Source of the DNA: Podocnemis expansa
Lineage: Eukaryota; Chordata; Testudines; Podocnemididae
Length of the DNA: 64,000 bases
Direction: 5' to 3'
Assembly (NCBI GenBank): GCA_007922195.1
Contig: ML682116.1
Coordinates: 1,198,433-1,262,432 of the forward strand
Numbering within the stretch: the first letter of the stretch is position 1; the number at the start of each line of letters is the position of its first letter. The notes under the pieces were generated by a model. It made no database searches. It was not told where the DNA came from and worked only from the letters and a program-made list of their open reading frames with translations. A program made the position numbers and the translations under genes. Positions 34,134 to 45,089 of the stretch are shown one piece after another.

Positions 34134-34743
34134 TCTGCTGCACGCTCCGGGATTGCCATAGCAATAAATGTAATGTAAAGCAAATATTTATACAACTAAA
34201 CATGGGAATAGAAGTCAGTTTTACAATAGGCACTTCAATGATGGTTTAAATTAGAGATTAACAAAGAGCTCATGAGCTCAGAATTCTGTTTAAAATCAAT
34301 CACAGGGGCCATCAATTTGCTCTCAACTCTGATTTCATGCTAAAATGTTTTTAAAAGTAGCTTATGTGCAAACGGAGATCACAGCATAAAAATGTTTCAA
34401 AGATCTGCTTCTTTTCATAGACTCTGTCATTGTGTGGACAAACATTAGGCAATTATCATGATTATGATAAGAATTACATTCCCCAGACAAAAATATAGGA
34501 AATGATTAGCCACGTAGGATTCTGTAATCAGAACGTTTACCTCCTCTCCTCCCCAAAACATCTCTTTCATGCAGTAAATACCAGATTGTTTTAATTGATA
34601 TGTCAGCTTCATTCCACACACATACAGAAGAAAATTAAGACTTAAACTATGTCTCCTCCTTTGAAATTCCATGCGAGAATTGAGAGCATCCAAGAGAAGA
34701 ACCATCATATGAACTCAGAATGACAGACTAGACTTCAAGTTCT
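34110..34743 (-). other. SUGCT: Probable SUGCT 3' untranslated region
   Basis: This is the minus-strand sequence following the SUGCT stop codon. It holds no recognisable repeat, and two possible polyadenylation signals: ATTAAA (34590-34595 on the plus strand as tttaat) and AATAAA (34128-34133 as tttatt). The exact cleavage site is not visible; the boundary is inferred from the distal signal. Minus-strand ORF 34445-34708 inside it has no similarity I recognise and is probably chance. Confidence 0.6.
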
Positions 34744-34907
34744 TCACTTGACTTCATGTTGAACAGCTACACCAGTGCTCAGAAGTTCCTCAATGAAGTT
34801 GTCCTCATACCCCAGTGCACTCTTCAGTATCTCCACGGTGTGCTGTCCAACAAGAGGGGGAGGCTTGGGCTCTGAGGCACTGAATTCACTGTATCTGACA
34901 GCTGGTC
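34744..34907 (-). CDS. SUGCT: Last coding exon of SUGCT (succinyl-CoA:glutarate-CoA transferase)
   Basis: The minus-strand reading encodes the C-terminus of a family III (CaiB/BaiF-type) CoA transferase. It starts [20 protein letters not shown], continues with [16 protein letters not shown] and ends [14 protein letters not shown] before a TGA at 34744-34746. I recognise this as the SUGCT tail (pattern GPAVRYS..SE.RPPPL.GQHT..IL...L.Y). The exon begins just after a polypyrimidine-AG acceptor (plus-strand ct at 34908-34909 followed by a run of a). The first Gly codon is split, so the preceding intron is phase 1; the upstream ORF extension is intronic. In known biology the enzyme is mitochondrial and converts glutarate to glutaryl-CoA in lysine/tryptophan degradation. 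The exon supplies only about 53 residues, so the catalytic part lies outside the window. Length and frame are intact. Confidence 0.9.
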
Positions 34908-34930
34908 CTGTAAAAAAAAACGGACATAGG
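34908..34930 (-). promoter_or_regulatory. SUGCT: Splice acceptor and polypyrimidine tract of the last SUGCT intron
   Basis: On the minus strand the sequence just upstream of the exon is ccgtttttttttacag, a run of nine T then ACAG. This is a strong 3' splice site and fixes the exon start at 34907. The junction interrupts a Gly codon after its first base (phase 1). Confidence 0.85.
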
Positions 34931-35480
34931 GAAAAATGAGATGAATGACTGATTACATGTGCTAGCATTTAATGCTACAGTGGAATATTTTGTGTGGGTT
35001 TCTGTGAAGATTATCTCAGAAATATTGTATTTGAAAGTAAGCTTACCTTTTAAAAAGAACATCTCTGTTTATCGAACTAATTCCACATCAAAAGAATCCA
35101 GTTGTATGATATTCACATGAATGCAACATTAATTCACTAAGGGCTCAGTCCTGTTGCTCAATGACCTCAAAGGGTGTCTTTCCATGGATTTTAACGGGAG
35201 GTGGGGAGGCTCCAAAACACCCGCACTTGAAGTGTCATCATTCTCAGGTAACTGGATGACTTAAGAAGTTGGCAAGGGTATACAGAGGCCTGCATTTCTA
35301 TTCTCTGTTCAGCCATGAGACTGGTGATTACTTGGTACCCATGGTGAAGTTAAATGGTGGTCTCAGTTTAGTTCCTTGCGGACCAGTGCCCAAATGACAA
35401 CTGACACACTTATTAGCAATCTTGTCAGAGATGCCAACACTGAAAAGGCATGGAGAATGAATGACACTCCTCCTCTGAGG

Positions 35481-35808
35481 CAGTGCCAGATTTAGGCACA
35501 AGCCAAGTAAGCCATGGGTTAGGTCCTCACATTATGAGAGGCCTCTAAATATGTTGCAGATTATCAAGAAGATTTATCATAAGGTATTTTATAATGCAAA
35601 TAAGACTTTTTGCAAGATGTATGTTTTATTTAGTTGCTTTTCATTGCATCTTTGCCTATGTATATATGCAAATATAATGTTTTATCATTTACTTTTTCAT
35701 AACCCTTTCTGTTACAATGTAATACACTTTTTTCTCTTTATTTTTCATGGTATGGGGCCTCTGAATCTTGACATAGCTTAGGGCCTTGGCATGTCTTAAT
35801 CCAACCCT
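35481..35808. mobile_element. Non-autonomous hAT-like element in the SUGCT intron
   Basis: Left end cagtgccagatttaggcaca is inverted relative to right end gtcttaatccaaccct. Subterminal blocks gcctctaaat (left) and ggggcctctgaatc (right) also mirror each other. cctctgagg is present exactly at both outer edges (35472-35480 and 35809-35817), containing the 8-bp duplication expected of hAT. The interior is AT-rich with no transposase. Lies about 570 bp upstream of the last SUGCT exon. Confidence 0.75.
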
Positions 35809-36279
35809 CCTCTGAGGCCTGAGTTGGGGTATATTTTCAGGGAAATGCGTGACACTTCTAGTGCTGTATCCGCTCCATGGAGGAATAGAGGATGCTAACA
35901 TTTCCAGAACAGCCAATCTAAAACTTTTCTTTAATCCACAATTCAACAGTGATTTTTTTGGGATGATTTCCCAAAGGACTCCCTCTATTCACAACCATAT
36001 CCTTTATTATATCATCATATCAGCTGACAAGCTGCATTGTGCACAGTTACTTCCTTCTTATTCTACATGTAACACTAATGCCTCCATTTAGATAGGTTAA
36101 AAAAGAGCAGCACACACTGTCCTTTGGACTTAGTTCTCAAAGGAATATTTGGATCAGAAAGAGAAAGCACATGGGAAAGCTATTGAAGAAAACTATCTAA
36201 AACCAATAACTTGACACTATTTTTATAATGATTTTCCCTCTCACTTTTTGAACAGAAAGAGCTCATTCTTAGGTGATCT

Positions 36280-36550
36280 GAGCAACAAACCTTAAGGAAT
36301 CGTGGGGGAGCAGGAAATTGGCACTTGGACACCTTTTTGCCAACTCTCAGTTCTAGGGCTGGTTGGGATCTGAACCAGCCCCATTGTAAATTACAGGGCT
36401 GCTCTAACTTGTGCTAAACGAACAGCTCGATAGGGAGCTTCACCCATTTAAGCCCGTCAGAATGCAGCATAATCCAGACCTATCACCTTTTGCTCCCAAC
36501 ATACCCCATCCGTTTCTCTGCACCCTTCTAACATGTCCCTACACGGAGGA
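36280..36550. repeat. Unclassified GC-rich repeat-like block
   Basis: Sequence such as gggctgctctaacttgtgct and catgtccctacacggaggag looks like a dispersed reptile repeat, but I cannot assign a class and see no ends. It abuts the CR1 fragment to its right. Confidence 0.3.
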
Positions 36551-36554
36551 GGAC

Positions 36555-37650
36555 GGAGTCAGGGCCATGAAGCTGACACACTGTAATCAACTCATCTGTC
36601 AAGCTTCTTTTCAATAAGCTAAACAGATTCAGCTCTTCAGGTATCTTATTGTAAGGAATTTCCTCCAGCCATTCAAACCATTTTTGTGGCTCTTTTCTGC
36701 ACCCTCCCAAAATGTCAACAGGCTTTTTAAAATGTGGACACCAGAACTGTATGCAGAATTCTAGTACTGGTCTCATCAATACTGCACATAGAAGTAAAAT
36801 CAACTCCCTATGCTTACCCATTACACCTCTATTTATACACCCAAAGATAACATTAACCTGTTTTGTCATATTATGAGCCTGGGAGCTCATGTTGACTTGG
36901 TCATCCACTGTTATCTCCAAAGAACTTGTCAGAGTCACTGTTTTCCAGGATACAGTCACTGAAAAACAGTTCATGAGCCTCATGTGATAGGAATATATCA
37001 GCCTACTTTAGTCCATATATGGAACAGAAATATTTATTGAACATTTCTGCCTTTTCTTCCTAATTATTAACACTTTTACCATCTTCATCTAGTAATCAGT
37101 ATGGACAAGTGTTAAGATTTCTTTTGTTTCTAGTATACTTGAGAAAACTCATTGTCCTAGGCCTTCCAGCCATGGATTTTTTCTGATATCCTTAGATTCC
37201 TTTATCAATTTTCTACACTTCATTACTTCTAACTGATATTGATTGCTATCTGCTTCCTTTTTTATCCATTTGTCATAGTAGCTATGCCTTCACTTCTCCA
37301 CTAAACCAGAATGGACTTTAACCCACAGTTGTCCTTCTTGATTGTGGAACTGTGACTATTTGGCCATCTAACAAAGTTGTTTTAAGGAATTCCCAATTTT
37401 AATTCACAATTGTCTTTCTATATTTTTCTTACAAATCCATTTAATTCATAAGTTTTCTCATCTTTGGGAGAGAAGCCCTTTGGGAGCACAATGTATATAT
37501 ATATCGGTGGGTTGAAGTGTCCTGGTTACCCATACTGATTGTAAAATTCCAGTCCAGATTAATTCATCTTTAGTCATCATAATGAAATCCAAAATGGAAT
37601 TATGTCATGCTAGGAGCAATACTTTTTGGATTAGAAAATGATCATCATAA
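36555..37650 (-). mobile_element. CR1 LINE with large internal deletion
   Basis: Two separate CR1 parts are joined. At 36555-36980 the minus strand encodes the end of ORF2 (VILGCINRG-like segment read VIFGCINRGVMGKHREL, LMRPVLEFCIQFW, then KRSLTDELI). At about 37000-37450 it encodes the linker between endonuclease and RT (GRKGRNVQ-like, KIHGWKA, EN..RNLRISEK, with many stops). The whole RT palm between them is missing; the join is near 36980-37000. 3' UTR is not recognisable. Old copy. Confidence 0.7.
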
Positions 37651-39855
37651 TTTTCAGAAAATCTTATGATGGTTCTAAAACTATAAACTGGCCTTATGGC
37701 ATGTAAAAGCATTCACAAGCAGTCATGCTGATGTAAAAGTCCAAATGCAGGACAGGAATGTCCATTTAAGTGACTCATTGCAATATTGGGCTCTTAATTT
37801 TGATAAACTACAGTCGATGAAAGATATTTTATGGAAGAGAAGAGTGATTATATATATGGGCATGAAAGATATGTAGAGAGAACCAAAGGTGACATTAATC
37901 TAATGTGTTTGATCAGAGAGAAGAGTATATTGCATACCAATGTCTGCTTTTAATTTCTTACAGGTTCCAGATGTCAACCAAATGATCAGTCCTTTAAATG
38001 TCTTTCAGTTTCAGTAACTCATAATTGTTTGCATGCAAGCACACCCCTTTTTAAATCCATCCCTATGGCCCTTCTAGCCCCACATATATTATACATTTTG
38101 CTTTCCATGTTATCAGCTCTCATCCATAAACATAGCAAATGCAAAATGTTCTGATATGTATAGAAAGAATATCAGAACACCTACTTAGGATTCTCCTATA
38201 AAAAGTGATTATAAAAATAATATTGGGATTTTGTATTTATTGTCTTTGCTTGACTTCCAGCAGGATATTTTGTACACTGTGTTTTTGGATCAGAGCCAAT
38301 AAAAAAAGGAAGAAGAAAATTGAACATTTATTCCCTGACTTGGAGGGCAAATGTATTCAGTTTACAAATAGCTACCTTCCAGACCTGCAAATTCAGCTTG
38401 GTCCTGAAAGTCAACATGAGTTCTTTCCTTCCTGTGCATCATCAATACATAAAAAAATTGCCATCAGTGACACCTCTTCAAATCCCAAAGTCAGAAAAGG
38501 GTATGCAGAGGTATAGCTGATTGGTCCTGAAATACAAACATAGCAAATTATCCTGCTGAACTTGCTCAAGAAGGTATAGCGTCCAGCTCTGTTCTGCAGA
38601 AGTGGCAAGTAGCAGTGCTCAAGAATTTTCGAAAGAAACTGTTTTACGTCAGAAAATGCCCATCCATCAGAACTGCAATATTTCATGGAAATGTTTCAAT
38701 TTTGACAATATTCACCAAAAGATAAGCAAAGATTCCAGTAGAACTTTGTCATCAGATGATTTCTGTCAAAAATCTGCCTTATTTCCTACAGCATGGTTGG
38801 TGGGCTGTTGGGAAGGAAGCCTGGGGATATAGACTTAGCCTGGGTCCTCCAGCCTTGGTGTTAGCAGGGGTCTGTCTGTAGGACAGAGCAGGGATGCTTG
38901 AAGCACAGCTTGGAGACTCTGTAGAAATCAGGGCATCAGGCTGCACCATTTTCAAAGAAAATCAACCAAAATTGATTTTCTTAATTGAAACGAGTACCTA
39001 GTTTGGTTCTGAAACCAAACCAAACATTTTTTGAATGTCAGAATTTTCCACAAATTCCAAATTTTGACAAGCAATAATTATAAGTAGCAAAAAAATTATT
39101 TCTATCATTTATATCAAGAGATCTGATTCTGAACATACACAGGGGAGAAACACAGGAAGGTACTAGTTTTACACAGTACTTTTACAGAACAGAAAACAGA
39201 CTAGTCATTGTACTACAACAAGATTTTTACAAATATAATAGGATTTGGTGCAAAGAAGCCCCCATATCTGATCTATTCTTAAAACTGCCCTGCATGCCTG
39301 ATTTCAAAAAACTATATATATTAATTTATTTTACATAAAAACAGACAAAGTACATACATAAAAGTTGTCCAGTTAGACCAAAAGAAGGACAAGAGACACA
39401 ATATGCTTCTAATCAGGCTGCAACTTTACTATTAATAGATAGGATTATCCAGCAAATAAAATACACAGTACAGGTAACTCCACGTTCATGCAATATTTAC
39501 CAGCGGGGCTTCCACCAGTCCCCTTCTTTTTTCATCCATTGCTGAGACCTGACTACTAAGCGTTAAAGTGGATTATAAGAAGGGGGGATTGGCTTCAAGC
39601 TAAACCAGTCATAGGAACCCCAAGCACCGCCGCCCAGTCCCCTTCTTTAGCAAACACTTCCTTTTAAAATCCTTTGCCAAGCCATTTATCTGGGCACTAT
39701 GTCCATTCCCTATGGAATATCTCCACTGGACATCTGCCCTACACTTATATGAGTTGCAACATTACAATCTAACACCCTTCCCTATACATGATAACAAGCA
39801 CTCCCTGAATCTGCTGTGGGGAAGATGATAAAACCCTGCTCCATCTTGGCTATAC
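37651..39855 (-). other. SUGCT intron, mostly unassigned
   Basis: No exon is recognised. Around 38930-39070 the sequence (ttttcaaagaaaatcaacca, ggttctgaaaccaaaccaaa, attttccacaaattccaaat) resembles an unnamed A/T-rich repeat also hinted at near 25.0-25.2 and 44.6 kb. Plus and minus ORFs at 38205-38686 cover each other and lack domains. Confidence 0.45.
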
Positions 39856-40198
39856 TGCAGTGACGGGTATGACTTGCTGTAATCCAAGTACATGCTTATG
39901 GTGTGACTGTATCATTCATGTTCACCCATATGGTATAAATGTGTATTGTTTAATGCAATGTATGTCATGTAAGCTGTTTTTGGAATGCTCATGAGTTATT
40001 AAATGTGATTGTTATGATAGTATGCCTCCTGCAATGTCAGATGCATGGTTATGAAACTCTGTTACATAATATTCCCAAATGTGTGTCTTTCACGGCTTAA
40101 CTAAATCCAGGGAAACACAAAGCAGAGTGAGTGTTTCACACCTTGCTGAGACATGCATAGAGGAACAATGGACTGGAGTGAGCACCTGATATGGCAAT

Positions 40199-40290
40199 AA
40201 AAGCAAGGAGTTTTGTGGAACTTAAAGACTAAGAGATTGGACTCCTTGCTTTTTTTTCCTTTAATAAATTAACATGGCTGCCCCTCTGGA
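40199..40290 (-). mobile_element. 92-bp foldback Penelope-like element
   Basis: Left arm aaaagcaaggagttttgtgg, aacttaaagactaag meets right arm actccttgcttttt after a short loop. The tail (aataaattaacatggctgcc, cctctgga) is on the right. acctgatatggcaat (40184-40198) and acttgatacagcaat (40291-40305) form a 15-bp duplication with three mismatches. Confidence 0.85.
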
Positions 40291-40398
40291 ACTTGATACA
40301 GCAATGTTCATTTGACTCAAGTGGAAGAAACCATGCCCATTGCCGGACATGGTCGATCACCTGATCCAATGAGGTGATGAGGAAACCTGTTAAAGGCA

Positions 40399-40534
40399 AA
40401 AAAAAAGCAAGGAGTCTTGTGGCACTTAAAGACTAACAGATTTATTTATTGCATGAGCTTTCTGTTAGCCTTTAAGTGCCACAAGACTCCTTGCTTTTTT
40501 TGCTCTACTAGATTAACATGGCTTCCCCTTTGGA
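40399..40534 (-). mobile_element. 136-bp foldback Penelope-like element
   Basis: Left arm aaaagcaaggagtcttgtgg, cacttaaagactaacagatt, tatttattgcatgagctttc meets the inverted ctgttagcctttaagtgcca, caagactccttgc. Right tail actagattaacatggcttcc ends ctttgga. The flanks acctgttaaaggca (40385-40398) and acatgttagaggca (40535-40548) are a 14-bp duplication with two mismatches. Confidence 0.88.
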
Positions 40535-41034
40535 ACATGTTAGAGGCAGAAGCATTTTTGTCTCTGGAGCATTGCCTTCGAATCCCTTTATAAAGCAACA
40601 TAAAGCAACTGAAAGACTGTCCAAAATGGGGAGAGCCTGGATGGAGCCTGGAGGCAAATCAACAAGCCTATGGTAAGATAACATTAAGGACTGCAAGGTC
40701 ACTGATGTGTTAAGTTTATTTTAGAATGTGATTTACACTTTTATTTATTCCTGGTCAAATCTGACTCGTATTATTCTGGCTTATAATTGCTTAAAATCTT
40801 TCTCTGCTTAATAAAATTATTTGTTTATTTTATATACAGCAGTGCATGTGGCCTGGGTATGTGTAGAGTTCATTTAGAATGACAGAGCTGATACCTATCA
40901 ATTGATAAATTGACTAACTGACTGACTAACTAATGAGCTTGCAGAGCTCACTGGCAGTACCAGACTCTTTAAGATGGCAATTCTTGGTGTAGTATCAGGG
41001 ACTTGAGGTCACACCACTGCATAATGCTATGTGT

Positions 41035-41535
41035 GCATGGACGGATCTGGGGGCCCGTGCCCAGGGACCCATACAATGTGGGGGCCCTCCACTGTGCAGT
41101 GCTGGGGAGGAGCAGAGCTGCCCTGGGCCAGAGGCTAGTTTCTGCATTCCTCTCCTGCCCCACCCCTGGGCTGCCCGATCTTCTCCCAGTGGCAGGGTGG
41201 GCCAGCCCAGAGGCTGGGCTCTCCTCCCCTACCGTACTCCTCAGCCAGCCAGTCCATCCCTGCCCCAGGGGTGGAGCCAGCTGAGCACAGTCTTTGGCAT
41301 GGCCAGGCTGCACCAGAAGTCACTCCCCATGTACAGGCCACTCCCGGGGGGATGATCAGCCCTGCTGGCATCACCCTAGCCCCAGACCCTCCCCCCAAGC
41401 TCAGGCCCTTCTGCAGAGGGCTGGGCCATAGACTGGAGGGGGGCTGTGGACCCAGGCAAGGGCGAGTGGGGCCACAGGCAGGGCCCACCAGTGTAGGAGC
41501 CCCATGGGCCCAGAGGCCTGTAATCCACCATTGCA
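41035..41535. mobile_element. GC-rich non-autonomous hAT-like element
   Basis: The left end gacggatctgggggcccgtg and the right end catgggcccagaggcctgta, followed by atccacc, are imperfect inverted repeats. GC content is far above the flanks. The overlapping ORFs on both strands (up to 141 codons) are byproducts of this composition. A weak duplication (gtgcatgg / ttgcatga) flanks it. Confidence 0.5.
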
Positions 41536-41539
41536 TGAG

Positions 41540-42380
41540 TGACTGACCAGAAGCATTCACTCACTAGATCAGGGACTAACCGCTGGCATGCAGGTGGCTG
41601 GGTGTGGGCTGATTCAGAAATGAGGATTCACACAGTGAGGCAAGAGCAAGACAGTCCCGCGAGTGGGGGGATTAGGATGACACAGAAATATGCCAGTCTA
41701 GATCGCAGAGGGGAATGTCACAAGTGGAAAACTCATCAAATTTCCTGAAAGGAACAAATAGCATGATGCCCACAGCAGGGTCTTGCCAAACCTGGTATTT
41801 TTCTGCCTCCATAAGGAGGAAGGGTGGGCGTTGATCAGTCTGCTTTGCAGAAGAGGGGATTCTCCCACCAGCCTTGCCCTTTCTCAACTCCCCAGATCTT
41901 CCAGTTCTTGGGGATGAGTGAGCATTGCCAAGCTAATCCAGTCGCCGTTTTGCAACAGCCTCTGAACTTCTATTCTCCCCATTTTATGTGATTCTGCAGA
42001 TTGTTCTAAAATAATTCAGGAAAACTGGTACCAAACCAGAATTATAAAGCCAAACTACATATAAGCAACTCTAAATGACAGCGTATACAAAGTTATAGCA
42101 GTTCAAAAAATAAAAGAGTGGGGAGGCTTACATCTAATTTATAAATAGGCAGTTCTAGTCTATTTTGCTGTGCAATCAAATGGTAATCTAAGAACGTGTA
42201 GAAGTCAAAAGTACAGCATATAAAAACCAATATATTTCAGTATCTTCTATAGAATGCTACATTACAAACTAGTACCACACATAGTAACCATGAAGTATAT
42301 GTGTTTCTTGATCATTTATTATTTGGCACATCATTAATCATATTGCATTTCATTTTTATATCGTGTTGAATTTAGCTACA
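41540..42380 (-). other. SUGCT intron, unassigned
   Basis: No exon or clear transposon terminus is seen. Confidence 0.4.
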
Positions 42381-42384
42381 TTCA

Positions 42385-42705
42385 TTTCCAGGGACTATGA
42401 GGTCATGGATTTTGGGATATTCTGGGTCTTCTGAGGCAGAACTGGAGCAGATGTCAGTCTTAGGGCTGGCTGCTGCCCAACAGCTGATCGGGGGCCAGCC
42501 CTGAGCCAACCAACAGCTGACCAGGGGCCAGCTTGCCAGAGCAGTGGGCTGGAGCAGCTGCAAGCCCCAACAGCTCTGCTTTCTCCCCTTTTCCCAGAAA
42601 TTTTTAGAAGAACTCAGGGACAGGTCACAGCTTTCATGATTTTTTTTTTTTTATTGCCTGTGACCTGTCCCTGACTTTTACTAAAAATACCTGTGACAGA
42701 ATATT
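42385..42705. mobile_element. Probable non-autonomous DNA transposon with internal inverted repeat
   Basis: ctcagggacaggtcacag (42613-42630) is inverted at cctgtgacctgtccctga (42657-42674) around a T14 loop. A weaker copy near 42391 (ccagggactatgaggtcatg) may be the left end. The interior is GC-rich with repeated cagctgatcgggggccagcc-like units. Confidence 0.5.
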
Positions 42706-42879
42706 AATCTTACTTATGATCCACTATTACGAATCCCCTCATTCTCTCCCTATGTAAAATTTTACTTTACTTCAGTGTTCTTTAGGGGTGCATAAAGCTG
42801 CAGAATTAGGCTTTAGCAATCACAGATCACAGCAATCAAGTGGACATCATTCCCAGTCCTTCAGAAAGCCAGGCTCCAG

Positions 42880-43250
42880 ACCATCAAACGCTATACAAAT
42901 GTTAATTAAATACAACTCACCTCTAAAGTAAGAATTACTACCCTTTGAGGCACAAAGATGTGAAGTCTGATGAAGTGGGATTTTCTCCCACAAAAGCTCA
43001 TATGATAAATAAATATGTTAGTCTTTAACAAAGAGGACTCCTTGCCTGTTTTGCAGAATTAAAGGAATACAGCCACCCCTTTGGAACTTGCCTTAATCAA
43101 GGTTACACTGCTTCAATGGATCGGCTGCTATGCCAATATTCTGCCCAGATAGAGCATTATGGGCACCAGATCAGGGTCCAAAAGAGAACTGCAGGCTGAA
43201 CACATGAAACCTGACTCCCAGCCCTTTGTTATAATCACTGCAGTATATCT
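42880..43250 (-). repeat. MIR-type SINE, reverse, split by a PLE end
   Basis: Left piece: caaacgctatacaaatgtta, tactaccctttgaggcacaa. Right piece after the PLE: acttgccttaatcaaggtta, cactgctt, then gactcccagccctttgttat, aatcactgc. Together they read as one reverse MIR interrupted at about 42966-43085. Confidence 0.6.
42966..43085 (+). mobile_element. One-armed Penelope-like element terminus with tail
   Basis: gatgaagtgggattttctcc, cacaaaagctcatatgataa, aaatatgttagtctttaac, aggactccttgcctgttttg, then the tail ending gccacccctttgga. It lies inside a reverse MIR, so it is younger than that MIR. Confidence 0.82.
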
Positions 43251-44805
43251 GAGTGCACCAATGTTGTGTAATTAATGGGCAAGACCACATGAAGAAAACA
43301 GTGAAGTAAAAACCAGTTGCTTAGATTAGATTCTTTTTTCTTTTAAATTAGGATTTAGGTGCCACATTTTCAGCCTTAAGTAAACACAAACTAACCATTT
43401 CTTTTACGACATCTCACACTCTACACTGCAGCCGTTTTATTTTGACTTCTTTGGCACATTGCTAAGATACACACTAGAGATACTGCTTAATCTTCAAGGC
43501 TTAATAATGCAACAATTAGTCAAGCTCTATATCAGTTAAAATTACGATAGCTACAGTACCAAGCTGTCTTACTGTCCTCCCCAGTACTTGAACTCCATAT
43601 CACCAAAATAAATTCTATTTATTCGGCGCCTATCTGCCATAGCATTCCAGGCACCAAACAAACCAGTAAAGTTAAGACACATCAAACACATTAAAACATA
43701 AGATAAAAACAGATAAAACAACTGAAACATCATCAAGCCATAGAAAGGGCCTTAGAGAATTAAAATTAAGTGTCTATTCAAAAAAAGGTTAAATATGTGG
43801 CACTCCTTGGAATTTGTCATTAGGCATTTGTGAGCTGAAGGACTGCAGAAGCAAAGATAAGACCTGTTCCAGTCAGGGGCTGAGCACCAAAAGCTCCAAT
43901 TACTTGTATTAGTGCAACCAACAAGAGTTAAAACCCTTCACCATTCTGATAAACAAGGGGGAGTACCTGTGATGCTGGAAGCTCAGTCAGACAATCCTGC
44001 TGCAGTTGCAAGTATTAGAAGTTAAAAGTAGACCTTAAACTGAAAACCCTTCAGATAGGCACAGAGAAGTAAAAAGCAATTAATAAGCAGAACCACCTTC
44101 ACTTCTTCCCAATAAATAACAATGCTGGAGCATTCTGCCCATGCCTCTTGTACTGCATCAAAGCTTTTCTGCAGCTCAGTGTACACCATATTAAAGCAGC
44201 CCAATATTCATTGCATAAAAACAAGTAAAACTGAAAATCAGTGCCACAACACTAGATCAACATGCAACAACTGTATATTAGCAAGCATAATCCACAGTCA
44301 GCCTAGGTGTGGGCTATGGTCTGACAATATTTTGAAGACAGCAAAAACCAGCCTTTACTGTATTTCAGTATCATATCTGCCCATGATCAAGATACTTAAA
44401 TCTGGGTTTCTCACATCACAGGGGAGTACCCTAGCCATCAGCTTACTGGCTATTCTGAAGTAGTTCTCTCTCAAGCTCTCTTTCTCCTCTCCAATCCTCC
44501 CCCCCCCCCAACTTCTCTGCTCCTCTGAGACTTGAGAAATTTTAATTAAAATTGACTGATTTGTACAAAACATTTCAGTGCTGAAGAAACAGCATTTTTG
44601 GACAGAAAAAAAGTTTTGTCACAATTTCTTAATCAGCATTTCCTCAGCCAACAAAATTCTGTTCATTACAAGTTTTCAGTGTAAATGACAACCGGTCAAC
44701 CTATCCACATGAGCACCAATGAAATACTTGGAACTGTATGTCCAAACAAGATAACTGAATCTGACTGAGTAAAGCTCTGTACCATGAAGATGTTGATCAT
44801 TCTTC
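43251..44805 (-). other. SUGCT intron, unassigned
   Basis: No exon is recognised. A C10 homopolymer lies near 44500-44509. ORFs 44122-44463 and 44355-44573 overlap on opposite strands without domains. Confidence 0.4.
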
Positions 44806-45089
44806 CACATAGGGTGGGTTGATTTAAAGTAGAAAGATTGGATTTAAATCAAAATTTGAAATGACTTTCTCATTTGTAATTCAGTTGTTTTCTAAAGAAA
44901 AGTTCATTCTTATTGGAAGGTATAAGTATTAAAACATGTTGATTTACAACTAAACAGAGCTTTAGCAATAGATTTGGCACACTATTTCCTTTTTTGTTGC
45001 CCGCTGTGTCTAAAGATGATGCTGATAACAGTATTAAGGCTGATATGCAAGTGGCAGACCTTTCCGCACAAACTGCATAGCTAGCTTGG

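Larger units (their letters stand above)
39860..40950 (+). repeat. Turtle-type mid-repeat ending in TTAATAAA block, host for two PLEs
   Basis: Blocks such as tgtttaatgcaatgtatgtc, atgtaagctgtttttggaat, ctctgttacataatattccc and the terminal aaaatctttctctgcttaat aaaattatttgtttatt, cagcagtgcatgtggcctgg match a long interspersed repeat I recall from turtle genomes (possibly LTR-retroelement related). I cannot name the family. It is interrupted by PLE insertions at 40199 and 40399. Confidence 0.45.

Noticed and set aside
41135..41560. Long opposed ORFs (up to 141 codons) around 41.0-41.5 kb
   Set aside because: They lie in a GC-rich hAT-like element, occur on both strands at once and share no motif with known proteins.
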